A stretch of 64,000 nt of DNA. Origin: Rachycentron canadum (Eukaryota > Chordata > Actinopteri > Carangiformes > Rachycentridae). The stretch covers positions 3,928,729-3,992,728 of the forward strand of contig CM076652.1 of the NCBI GenBank assembly GCA_038496675.1. Reading direction: 5' to 3'. How positions within the stretch are numbered: the first letter of the stretch is position 1; each line of letters opens with the position of its first letter. Both the position numbers and the translations under genes were made by a program. This document shows, piece after piece, positions 12,573 to 20,670 of this stretch. The notes under the pieces were generated by a model. The model was not told where the DNA came from. It did no database searches and saw nothing but the letters and a program-made list of their open reading frames with translations.

Positions 12573-13726
12573 GTAAGATACCGTGGTGAGGTGTGAGGTG
12601 GGTCGGGTGGGGGGAGTTTGTCTATTTTTTTTTTTTTTTTTTTTTTTTTTTGATTACCAGACTCACAGACATAAACTTGCATAACACGTGGGCACAGTTG
12701 ACTTTGCCCTTTTTTCCTTTGCTACAGCTTCTCATTAAGCCGAACTTATAGCTCCAATGCTGGAGAGACTCCTTTGAAAGTATAGCTCTGCAGGCCAATT
12801 ACTTTACGATGGAAGAGCGTAGTTCTCTGAAGCCAGTGAGGAAAAAGTTCAAACTGCCCTGTGAAAGATGATGAAATCAACAATGTACATGCGATGCACA
12901 ATTATAACAAAATATAAAGCAAAAACACAATTTAATCAATTAATAAAAATATGAACATCAGCTCTAGCTTTGTTTATAAATGTCATGGCGATTCTTCCTC
13001 ACGTGGAGATTCCACAACTTAATGTATTTTTATATATGTTATATGTATGTATATACATATAACATATATACATATATATATGTTATATGTATATATTTTA
13101 AATTCAAGTGTGTCTGCCTGATGAAATATAAATCATCCTTTTCCTTTTAAGGCCCCAAATTTCTTGTAGTTTAAGTATTATATTCAAAAATGGCAAAAAA
13201 AAAAAAAAAAAAAAGTAATGTTAATAATAATGATAATAATCACTGTGCACATCTCACTTCCCCAAACTCCCTCTTTCTCCTCCACTTAACCCCAACCGGT
13301 CGGGGCAGTTAACCGTGCAGAGTCCAGTCCTGCTGGAGGTTTGTTCCTGTTAGTTTGTTAAAAGGGTTAAAAGTTTTTTTCTTCCTCACTCTCACCAAGT
13401 GCTTGTTCTTTGTTGGGAAGTGTTGGGTTTCTCTCTTTGATAAAAGTGTAGATCTTATCCTGTAAGATGCCCTCCAGATAATGAATTTATTTTTGATTCA
13501 TTATTTATGGTGACTTCTCCTCAGTACTGATAGTACAGCGTAAAAACTGTCATCCGCTAAATGCAGTCCTACGTGTGAAAGTAACGTCTGACTGAGAGGA
13601 TTATTGGACTTCAGTGGATTTGCACTTTACTGAGTATGTTCCTGCTGACATTTTGTCGCTGGATGTCCAACATGCCCCATTGCTCATTTTTTTTTTTTAT
13701 CTCTGCTCTCCCCCTTTTCCTTCCAG
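12573..13726 (+). other. kitlg intron 3
   Basis: Bounded by GTAAGA and TTCCAG. It contains a T-run at about 12627-12650, the AT palindrome cluster at 13031-13091 and an A-run near 13195-13214. Confidence 0.85.
13031..13091. repeat. AT-rich palindrome cluster with three 17-bp arms
   Basis: TATATATGTTATATGTA occurs at 13031-13047 and again at 13075-13091; between them its exact reverse complement lies at 13054-13070. Either direct copy can pair with the middle arm, giving two alternative hairpins or cruciforms. The loop of the first is six bases. Confidence 0.9.
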
Positions 13727-13879
13727 GGTGGGATGTGTTGGGTAAAATTAAACATCTTCTACTTGGAGGAGAGTTTACAAGATTTAGGGCACAAGTTTGG
13801 AAACATTTCTTCCAACAGAAAAGATATTAGCATATTCATCCAAATGCTCCAAGAACTGCGGCTCAACATGAAGGCTCTG
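13727..13879 (+). CDS. kitlg: kitlg coding exon 4: cytokine core helices
   Basis: This exon has 51 codons after a TTCCTTCCAG acceptor and before CTG/GTAAGT (GT at 13880), phase 0 at both ends. It begins GGMCWVKLNIFYLEESLQDL, with the cysteine equivalent to mammalian Cys43. It continues through KFGNISSNRKDISIF, which holds the only N-glycosylation sequon (NIS) I see in the extracellular part, to QMLQELRLNMKAL. In mammals the corresponding LVECVK segment carries Cys89; here that place is asparagine (RLNMK). The domain is otherwise collinear with the family. Confidence 0.94.
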
Positions 13880-14035
13880 GTAAGTCCACCTTGTGTTTGT
13901 ACCAGCAAACCAAAAAAAAAAAAAAAAAGCATTCATCACTGTTGCAGAAAACAATATGTTATTGACAAAGCCTTGTATCAAGCTCTACTTTCAGTGACAC
14001 TTAAAATTAATTGTGTGTGCTTTTTGTCTTTGCAG

Positions 14036-14216
14036 GAGCTGTTCATGTATGATTTCGAGTGCCACTACAGGGAAGAGAGGTGGCAGACAGCGCAATACTT
14101 TGACTTCGTCAAAGACTTCCTTTTAGCTGCACAGAATAGAGAAGATTCAGACAACTGTAATCCTCCTCCCTGTCCCACCACACCATACACAGTAACAGAA
14201 GAAGAGTATTCAAAAT
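14036..14216 (+). CDS. kitlg: kitlg coding exon 5: helix D, C-terminal cysteines, start of stalk
   Basis: This exon has 181 nt, enters in phase 0 after TTTGCAG and leaves in phase 1 at AAAT/GTGAGT (GT at 14217). It encodes ELFMYDFECHYREERWQTAQ, then FDFVKDFLLAA, matching the mammalian FKDFVVAS helix. It then reads NREDSDNCNPPPC, where DNC corresponds to the conserved Cys138, and goes on into a Pro/Thr/Glu-rich stalk (TTPYTVTEEEYSK). Two cysteines, FEC and PPPC, have no counterpart at the same positions in the human protein. The stalk shows no obvious equivalent of the mammalian shedding-site motif. Confidence 0.93.
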
Positions 14217-14474
14217 GTGAGTAGTCGTTCGTGGCCTGCTCGCTGCTGGGATCTGAGCATGTGGGTGGCATTTCATTGGCAGGAAGCTGAAGCTGTTCTA
14301 GTTTAACCTTAGGTTTGTGTATTGCTGAGGTGATCATCAATCTTAATGGCTATCATCACTTTTAATGACAATCACACGTTCCTTTTGGGAACCTCCATTG
14401 TTAATATGTCAAGTCAAATAATCACTTAAAACACAGTGACATCAGTGACAGCCAGGGCCGGAGGTATCGTGTTT

Positions 14475-14715
14475 GTGGGTTGCGCAGCTGTCCCATTCTT
14501 GTGAGCCTTGATATCTCAGTAACGCTTCGTGGGAATTTCTTCAAACTTGGCACAGACGTTCACCAGGACTCAAGAACGAACTGGTTCATCTGGAACTCTG
14601 GAACCCTTCAAAAGTAATTTTTACATTTGGCACAAATATTCAAGGATGAACTAATTAGATTTTGGTGGCCAAAGGTCAAAGGTCAAGGTCACAAAACTCG
14701 CTTTAGTCATAACTC
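14475..14715. repeat. Dispersed teleost repeat in kitlg intron 5
   Basis: The stretch contains GATATCTCAGTAACGCTTC, CTTCAAACTTGGCACAGACG, CACCAGGACTCAAGAACGAA, TTTTGGTGGCCAAAGGTCAA and CATAACTCGAGA. I recognise this as a very common interspersed repeat of fish genomes with an internal sub-repeat around the TTGGCACA motif. It is non-coding. A short GGTTAGGGTTAGGG run at about 14731 follows it. Confidence 0.6.
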
Positions 14716-16090
14716 GAGATTTAAAGCAGCAGGTTAGGGTTAGGGTTTTAAGTGGTTAATATTTAATATGATTCTGGATTAACAGGGATGTGGCAGAGGT
14801 GTGGCTGAAAATCAGTGCACAAACATTTAGTCATCGATCAATCAAGTGAACAATTTATATAAGCTCGTTCCAGCCAATAAAAGCAATTTCCCACAATCAG
14901 ATATGGGAATTTTTATGCTGTTTCACAATATTTTGTGAATGAAAACAGCTGTTAGTTGCAGCCTCACAGTCCAGTAATTATGAAATTAACAGCTTTAGTA
15001 ATGACTTTTGGTGAAGAGCCTTATGTGACCTCATGTTTTGTGTTCCTGGTACCTGCAGGTGCGAAGGGTCTGAAGTCTCTGGAGTGTTTGGTTTTGTACT
15101 CTCGGGTTTGGATGTGTCTTCATATTTCATGGGAAGGGTCCAGTCTCAACATTTTATTTGGCGAACAGTGCACCTACAGGGTGTTGTTAAGTAGGCTGGA
15201 GCTGCATAAATAATAATCTTGTGACTCAGCCATCAACAATCCATATGTAGTACATGCTCACAATTCTTATGGGTTGAAATATGGAGGTCGGGACAGATGA
15301 ATGCATTAATCACATTCATCAGTGTATTTGGTGATAATATCAGCAAGTCTCAGACTCACAATCTGATCGGTTTGTAATAAAGTTGGCCCATGATTCTCAC
15401 AGGAGAAAGATAAGATCACCTGAGCAGCTGCCAACCAGTCAGTCTACGCGTGATTTGTAAGTTTGTTGTTGTTTTTTTTTTTCTTAAATTAAAAAAAAAA
15501 TTAAAATGAATTAATTAATTTTAATTTAAAAAAAAAAACTCAGATAGTTTTTAAACATATTTATCAGCCGGTAGCACAAATTGTACTTTGAGATATGTAT
15601 CTGTCACTTCGCTGCCAGAAGGTTTTTAAGGACAGTTTCTTTACAGAAAAAGCAGTTCCAATAAAAACAGTTTAGGATTTAGAGCAGCCAGAGCATTGTT
15701 TCTAATGAGACATGTGACTGTTGAGTTTTCCAAAAGTCGTTTTTAGTGTAAGGAAAAATTGACTGCGATCAATTCTCCCCACAATCCCGGCAGATGTGAA
15801 ACGTCAGATGTGGCCATCTCACAACCTCAGCAAATTCATCCAAATAATCTGCATGGATCGATGCCACCAATGATGAAAGTGAAAATCTGTGTGTTCAAGA
15901 TTTGGGTTAACCAGCTCTTTAGGTGTTTTAAGTGTCTGCCATTATAGAAAACGTTCCACTACTGTAGAAAATCCCGCCACCCTCTTTGGACTATTGTGAA
16001 CAGGCTTTTATTTAGGACAGATCTCCTGTGGCCGCTTGGAGAAGCTTTTAATCCAGGAACCATTATTTCTTCACAAGAACTTTGCAAGAT

Positions 16091-16127
16091 AAAAAAAAAA
16101 AAAAAAAAAAGGGGGGGGGGGGGGGGG
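16091..16127. repeat. A20/G17 homopolymer junction
   Basis: Twenty A directly followed by seventeen G. The G block could form a quadruplex. A similar T16/G11 junction occurs at 1022-1048. Confidence 0.9.
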
Positions 16128-16311
16128 AGCCTGAAAACCGTCTCAGTGCTTAGATGGCCCGTGGAGACACGGCTGAGGGAAGATGTCCCCAGGCAGCGCA
16201 TGTGAAAAGGAAGAAAGAGCCGAAACCGGATTGTATACGTGTTGATTACAGAGCAATCTTCCAATCTTCCCAAGCGCTTGGCTTTTCTTTGCCAGTGTGG
16301 TCAGATCAGAT

Positions 16312-16346
<35 letters not shown>

Positions 16347-16582
16347 NNNNNNNNNNNNNNNNNNNNNNNNNNNNNNNNNNNNNNNNNNNNNNNNNNNNNN
16401 NNNNNNNNNNNNNNNNNNNNNNNNNNNNNNNNNNNNNNNNNNNNNNNNNNNNNNNNNNNNNNNNNNNNNNNNNNNNNNNNNNNNNNNNNNNNNNNNNNNN
16501 NNNNNNNNNNNNNNNNNNNNNNNNNNNNNNNNNNNNNNNNNNNNNNNNNNNNNNNNNNNNNNNNNNNNNNNNNNNNNNNNNN
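16347..16582. other. Assembly gap (236 N)
   Basis: Unresolved bases directly follow a GT microsatellite (about 16316-16346), inside the kitlg intron before the transmembrane exon. Any short exon hidden here would be invisible. Confidence 0.99.
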
Positions 16583-16722
16583 ATGGGAACTAGCATCTTA
16601 ATTGCAATAAGAAAAATTTACCGATTGTTGAAATATTAACATTTATAAACAATAAAAGCCATTTTTTGTGACAAATCCAATAGAAGCATAATATATATAT
16701 TTCAAAGTCTCATAATTTGTTA

Positions 16723-16724
<2 letters not shown>

Positions 16725-16762
<38 letters not shown>
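16725..16762. repeat. (TA)n tract upstream of the transmembrane-exon acceptor
   Basis: About 19 alternating TA units lie 20 bases before the acceptor; the T-run after it supplies the polypyrimidine tract. Confidence 0.9.
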
Positions 16763-16764
<2 letters not shown>

Positions 16765-16781
16765 CTTTTTTTTTTTTTTAG

Positions 16782-16885
16782 TCCCAAATCATGATGCAAG
16801 ATTCCTGCCTGAGGTGGTGGAGCGAAGCCTTCTCTCTCTACTCTTCATTCCACTCCTAGCCCTCGTATTCCTGCTCGTGTGGAAG
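16782..16885 (+). CDS. kitlg: kitlg transmembrane exon (equivalent of mammalian exon 7)
   Basis: After a (TA)n tract and a T-rich run ending in TTTAG, this 104-nt exon picks up the phase-1 T left by the previous exon and ends in phase 0 at AAG/GTGAGC (GT at 16886). It encodes FPNHDARFLPEVVERS and then a single hydrophobic span, LLSLLFIPLLALVFLLVW, followed by K. The role is membrane anchoring. It joins directly to 14216 in the correct phase, so no intervening exon is needed to keep the frame. The intron before it contains the 236-N assembly gap. Confidence 0.9.
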
Positions 16886-17100
16886 GTGAGCTGACCTTTG
16901 ATCCCTGGCACGAAGCTGTTTTAACTTCCTGAGGGGCTCCACAGACATGACTTTTGGCCAGTGGCCTATTTTATTGTCGGAAGATAGTGCTTTGTTCCGT
17001 GGAATTTACAACAGGCGGCCACGGCCTTTCAAATGTCTGCAGATGCTGCGCAGATTGTGTTGATCTGAGCTAAAAGTGATCTCCTGCCCCCTGAAAACAG

Positions 17101-17207
17101 GTCCGGTCAAGGAGGAGCGAGGAGGATATCGAGCAGAATCCTGAAGCAGGTGAACATTTCACAGTAACAGAATGGACTGCACCTCCAGTAGATGAACTAT
17201 CAGAAAA
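17101..17207 (+). CDS. kitlg: kitlg cytoplasmic-tail exon (equivalent of mammalian exon 8)
   Basis: This 107-nt exon follows a short 215-bp intron (acceptor AAAACAG), enters in phase 0 and leaves in phase 2 at GAAAA/GTAAGC (GT at 17208). It encodes VRSRRSEEDIEQNPEAGEHF and TVTEWTAPPVDELSEK. The basic VRSRR directly after the membrane span acts as a stop-transfer sequence. The acidic, Glu/Asn-rich tail resembles the mammalian cytoplasmic tail in character and length rather than in exact sequence. The exon is a little less certain than the ectodomain exons because the tail is weakly conserved, but both splice sites and the phase fit. Confidence 0.85.
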
Positions 17208-18383
17208 GTAAGCTTCTTGTTCTCTCATTCACATGCATTTACGGTCGGTGAAAAATTTCAATGGGGAACTATTCTTCTCTGTAACATCAGAGAGACCTTT
17301 TTAACACTGTGACCATATTTTTACTGTAAAAAAGTAAGTATCAAATTACTCACTCGGACAAACTAAGCCTGAAAATGAGCTATCAGGGCTTCTGTAACTT
17401 TGTGATGTCACAACAACACACTCAGCGCTCTCGGCCACTCCTGACCTTTCTGCTCCCACCCTTGCACCTGTTTTTAAAAACTAACTAACAAACTAAAACA
17501 AACTAGTGTGTTAGGTCTAGGAATAGATTGTGGTTTGGGTTAAAATAAGCAAGGTCAGAGAACCTCACCATTGTGGCAAACACATGGTTAAGATGTTGAA
17601 TGGTCTGTTTGTTGCACGTGTGTGAAAGTCCTGTGTTTTGTTGACGCACCCGTCCAATCCAAACCTCCTCTGAACGTGGACTTTGTCACTCAACAGTCCA
17701 TTAGTCAAGCAATAAAATGTAACTGTCGTAATAAGCAGCTCGAACAGACAACCTATAAAGCTTTTTTGTTTTTAACAGAAGCACTGAACTGACCTCTTGA
17801 ATGCCATAACTTTTACTTTACACGTATGAAGCAAGTTCACAAACAAAGCAATGGAGCGAGGAAATGCAATTGACTTCTTCAGCTTCTGACCCTCAAAGGT
17901 TAAAGCGTGACAACAAGCATATTGACGGTTCACACATCAGCCAGTCTTCACTGATCAATCAACTGCGTACAAAGTGAAAAGACCACTGGTGACCAGGGAA
18001 TGGTGGGCTCTTGCAGCGCCACGCTGCTTTCACATGATGTGCATCGAAGCGCGTAATGCACCCGAAAGCTATTCATTTCCTTTCCGGAACGACCACTTTA
18101 ACTGGATTGAGCGGCAGCGAGCACAGAGAAGTGCCCAGGAATGAAAAAATTTAGAATTGCATTTTTTGTGTGTCTTAATAAAGTTTAAAGGCTTTGACTC
18201 CAGGCCCTGCTTGGCTTTCTTGGAGCACAACTACTAGAAACTAACATCTTCTAACGTGTGGTCACCACCTCATATCCTATGAAAGCTCTGGCAGCCTCCC
18301 AAAAGCAGATCTTCTTCTCTCACTTGTTTGTTTTTGTTGTTGTTATTCTTGTAGCTAATTCCTTTATTTCTGCTCCATTACAG
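17208..18383 (+). other. kitlg last intron, with internal AATAAA
   Basis: This intron of 1176 bases runs from GTAAGC to TTACAG. An AATAAA at 18177-18182, in CTTAATAAAGTTTAAAGG, lies 200 bases before the terminal exon. No exon is seen inside. Confidence 0.8.
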
Positions 18384-18414
18384 AAACAAGTTGAACGTCA
18401 TTGAAACTGTGTAA
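18384..18414 (+). CDS. kitlg: kitlg terminal coding exon with stop codon
   Basis: The CTCCATTACAG acceptor ends at 18383. The phase-2 AA from the previous exon plus the first A makes lysine, then NKLNVIETV and TAA (18412-18414). A very short last coding exon ending in valine matches mammalian KITLG, which ends FQEV. In the mammalian protein a C-terminal valine is needed for efficient ER export and cell-surface delivery, so its retention supports the call. The 1176-bp intron before it is complete in the window. Confidence 0.82.
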
Positions 18415-19661
18415 TGCTTTTACCCTTGAATGTTTCTTCAGCGCAATTGGTGAGATTTTCATACAATTTTTCATACGATATAAAAACATTTTCTTTTTTT
18501 CAGAAGTGATTTTTTTCCTGTCACTGAACTCAAAACCCTTCTCCTTGCACATCTCTCTCACAGGGCTCTATTCTTTACTCCTGTTTGGCGTCCAAAGGCG
18601 GTGAAAAACAAACTCAAAGCTGAAATTCCACGGTGAGATCTCAAGAGGTGATCTCCAGATTGACAATGGCAGATTCACGATTGCCGCGACCAAGATTTTC
18701 CTGGTTCAATCACGCCTGCTACCGTATGGATAAGCTTGCCTTTCTTGTAAGAATGCATTAACCGACCCACTTCCCGCCCCAATGCTTCTGAAAAAAAAAA
18801 ATAAAAGACTGTGAGATTTTTGGCAGAGAGGAAAAAAAAAAAAAAACCTGTTTCCACCCCAACCCCCTGACCTGCTGCCCCACCAACCACTCACCCCTCC
18901 GTGCCCCCCCTCCCTCCCCACACCGGATTCTCCGGCTCCTGCGCATCGTCAAACTCTTTGTGGGAAGAGGCAACAGATCAACTACGGAGATAGATAATGA
19001 CAATCTAGAGAGGTAGGGGTGTGAACAGGGCACGCTGGCTGTGACCTTTACCATCAGGCTGCCCTAGCTGACACTGACAGAGGTGGCAGGACACAAACAT
19101 CCGTTTCTGTACGTAGTTTGAGTATTTCTATCATGTTTGTGGTCTTACATTGTACCATGTCCATTCTTGGTTTTGTGCCTTGTTTGATTAGTGTGATTGA
19201 CTCCATGTGTAAATGTCAAAATAAGCCTGTCTATGTTTCTGTGTGGTAGCAGAAAGTGGAGAGATCATTACAGGGCAGATAAGAACAATCTCACCACAGA
19301 AACCCAACAGATGTGTTATCCCCAATCTTTCTCTCTCTCTCTCTTTTTTTTTTTTTTCAATGAACTCAAATCTATGACAGTTTAGTCGGCTCGACCTGTG
19401 CCCAGTGATGATTCAGAAGACAAATGCCTGGAAAACCGGTGGGAAAACTTCTCAGCAGAACAATCTGCAGTGGTTGCAACATTTCTGTCCACACGTTACA
19501 TTTTAGCCTTTGTAACCTTTTAGGAAACAGTTCAACTGGTATCTCTGCTTGTTTCGTGTGTATTTGGGACTTAATATGTTGGGAATTTTTATCATAGGAG
19601 ACGAGAGTATATTGTGCTAAATTGAATTTGTGTTTGAAAAAAAAAAGAAAAAAAAAAAAAA

Positions 19662-20050
19662 AGAAGTATACCACATTGGTGTTCATATAGTTCAGAGCAA
19701 CAGTATCTTTCAGCATCAATAGCTGGAATTCTTTGGTGTGGTAAAGTATTGTTTATTGTGTTGAACTGCAAGATAATTTTATTCATTCCAAAATGCATTT
19801 TTTGAAGAACACTCCTTGTAAATGGCGACATATTGCTGGTGCCATTTTCTCTATGGCAGTTTAGAGCTGAATCTGTGTTTAGAAGTATACCACATTGGTG
19901 TTCATATAGCCCACAGCAACAGTACTTTTAGCAGGAATATCTGAAATTAGCGGCGTGCAGTGCAGTACTGTTATATTAAAGCTTTTAGCCAGTTACAGCC
20001 ATTCAAAAATGCATTTTTGAACAATATTGGAACATACTATCTACGGCAGT
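19662..20050 (+). repeat. Tandem duplication inside the kitlg 3' UTR (period 219 bp)
   Basis: The 29 bases beginning AGAAGTATACCACATTGG occur identically at 19662-19690 and 19881-19909. Both are followed by diverged copies of the same order: CAACAGTA, GCAT/GGAAT, an ATT.CAAAAATGCATTTTTGAA-like block near 19787 and 20002, and GGCAGTTTAGA.CTGA near 19855 and 20045. Copy 1 is preceded by a long A-run. The unit is present about twice. Confidence 0.8.
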
Positions 20051-20643
20051 TTAGACCTGAGACGTTATCGTCGATCATCTTTAGGTTTTTTCTCTACATG
20101 AAGACTATTATGTGCAGTGCCCAGTATTCTGACAGAGACACAGGCTAGTCTAGCCACAAACAAACTAACAAACAAGGTATACTATGTCAAAAGTTGCTTT
20201 TTATACGTAGTCTATGAATATCATGAGCTGCAACAGGTCTAAGCTGTGAAGAAAAAAAAAAAAATATATATATATATAACATGGTCTCCCATTTTCCTGT
20301 CTATGCAAGAGCCACAAATAATCTGTATGTCTGATGCATGGATGCCAGAAACCAAGCGATTTCATGCATTAGTCAAGAGAATGACTGCCCTTAAATACTG
20401 TTCCTATGTGGGGTTTCTTTTTTGTGTGGTCTGAGAGTGAGCAGAGCTGCATCCTGAACAGTGCTTTCGGGCTCGAGTGATCCAATCCATCCCACTTCAG
20501 CGGGTGAACGAGATGGCTCTAGGCAGGAAATACGTCTGGGTGCCAAAAAGCAAATGTAATTATTGCCCGGTTGGTATTCTGGGAGAAAACTCTACTGTAT
20601 TCTGTATTTTTGTATAAATGTAAACAAACATATATGAGATATG

Positions 20644-20649
20644 AATAAA
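20644..20649 (+). promoter_or_regulatory. Probable kitlg polyadenylation signal (AATAAA)
   Basis: A canonical AATAAA lies in the context ATGAATAAAGTACACG, followed within 60 bases by T/GT-rich sequence (GGTTTTATAT, TTTGTTGTTTT). It is the best canonical signal I found downstream of the kitlg stop codon. Confidence 0.6.
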
Positions 20650-20670
20650 GTACACGTATCCAACTGTTAT

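Larger units (their letters stand above)
14217..16781 (+). other. kitlg intron between exon 5 and the transmembrane exon
   Basis: This 2.6-kb intron contains a dispersed fish repeat (14475-14715), an A20/G17 junction at 16091-16127, a GT microsatellite, the N gap, and a (TA)n tract of about 40 bases before the acceptor. In mammals the alternative exon 6 lies in this position; I found no convincing 84-nt phase 1-1 exon in the readable part. Confidence 0.75.
11782..20670 (+). other. kitlg: kitlg gene span: coding exons 2 to last, introns and 3' UTR (exon 1 not seen)
   Basis: Kit ligand (stem cell factor) is a membrane-anchored, short-chain four-helix cytokine that binds the receptor tyrosine kinase Kit. 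It supports pigment cells, germ cells and blood progenitors. Seven exons join in phase (0,0,0,1,0,2) into 247 residues ending at a stop at 18412-18414. With the usual five-residue first exon the protein would be about 252 residues, against 273 for the long human form. Recognition rests on the NIPKDYKIPVHYIPKEE block, the GMCW...SL.DL..KFGNIS block, the FDFVKDFLLAA helix, a membrane span before the basic stop-transfer sequence, and exon boundaries matching mammalian KITLG. Teleosts keep two copies (kitlga, kitlgb); which one this is cannot be settled without flanking genes or a tree. Confidence 0.93.
18415..20670 (+). other. kitlg: kitlg 3' UTR (inferred)
   Basis: Downstream of the stop there is no coding frame I can support for about 2.2 kb. 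The end is placed just after an AATAAA followed by T-rich sequence. The UTR contains a pyrimidine tract, A-runs and a 219-bp-period tandem duplication. Long 3' UTRs are normal for this gene in other vertebrates. The extent is inferred, and earlier poly(A) use is possible. Confidence 0.6.

Noticed and set aside
14731..14750. Telomere-like TTAGGG units (also near 27150-27168)
   Set aside because: Only about two units each; too short to call an interstitial telomeric array.
15060..15108. Possible kitlg exon 6 after TACCTGCAG
   Set aside because: It reads open in phase 1 for about 15 codons, but the residues (AKGLKSLECLVLYS) do not look like a stalk or shedding site and the donor is poor.
16154..16639. 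Open frames running through the N gap
   Set aside because: They are open only because the bases are unknown.
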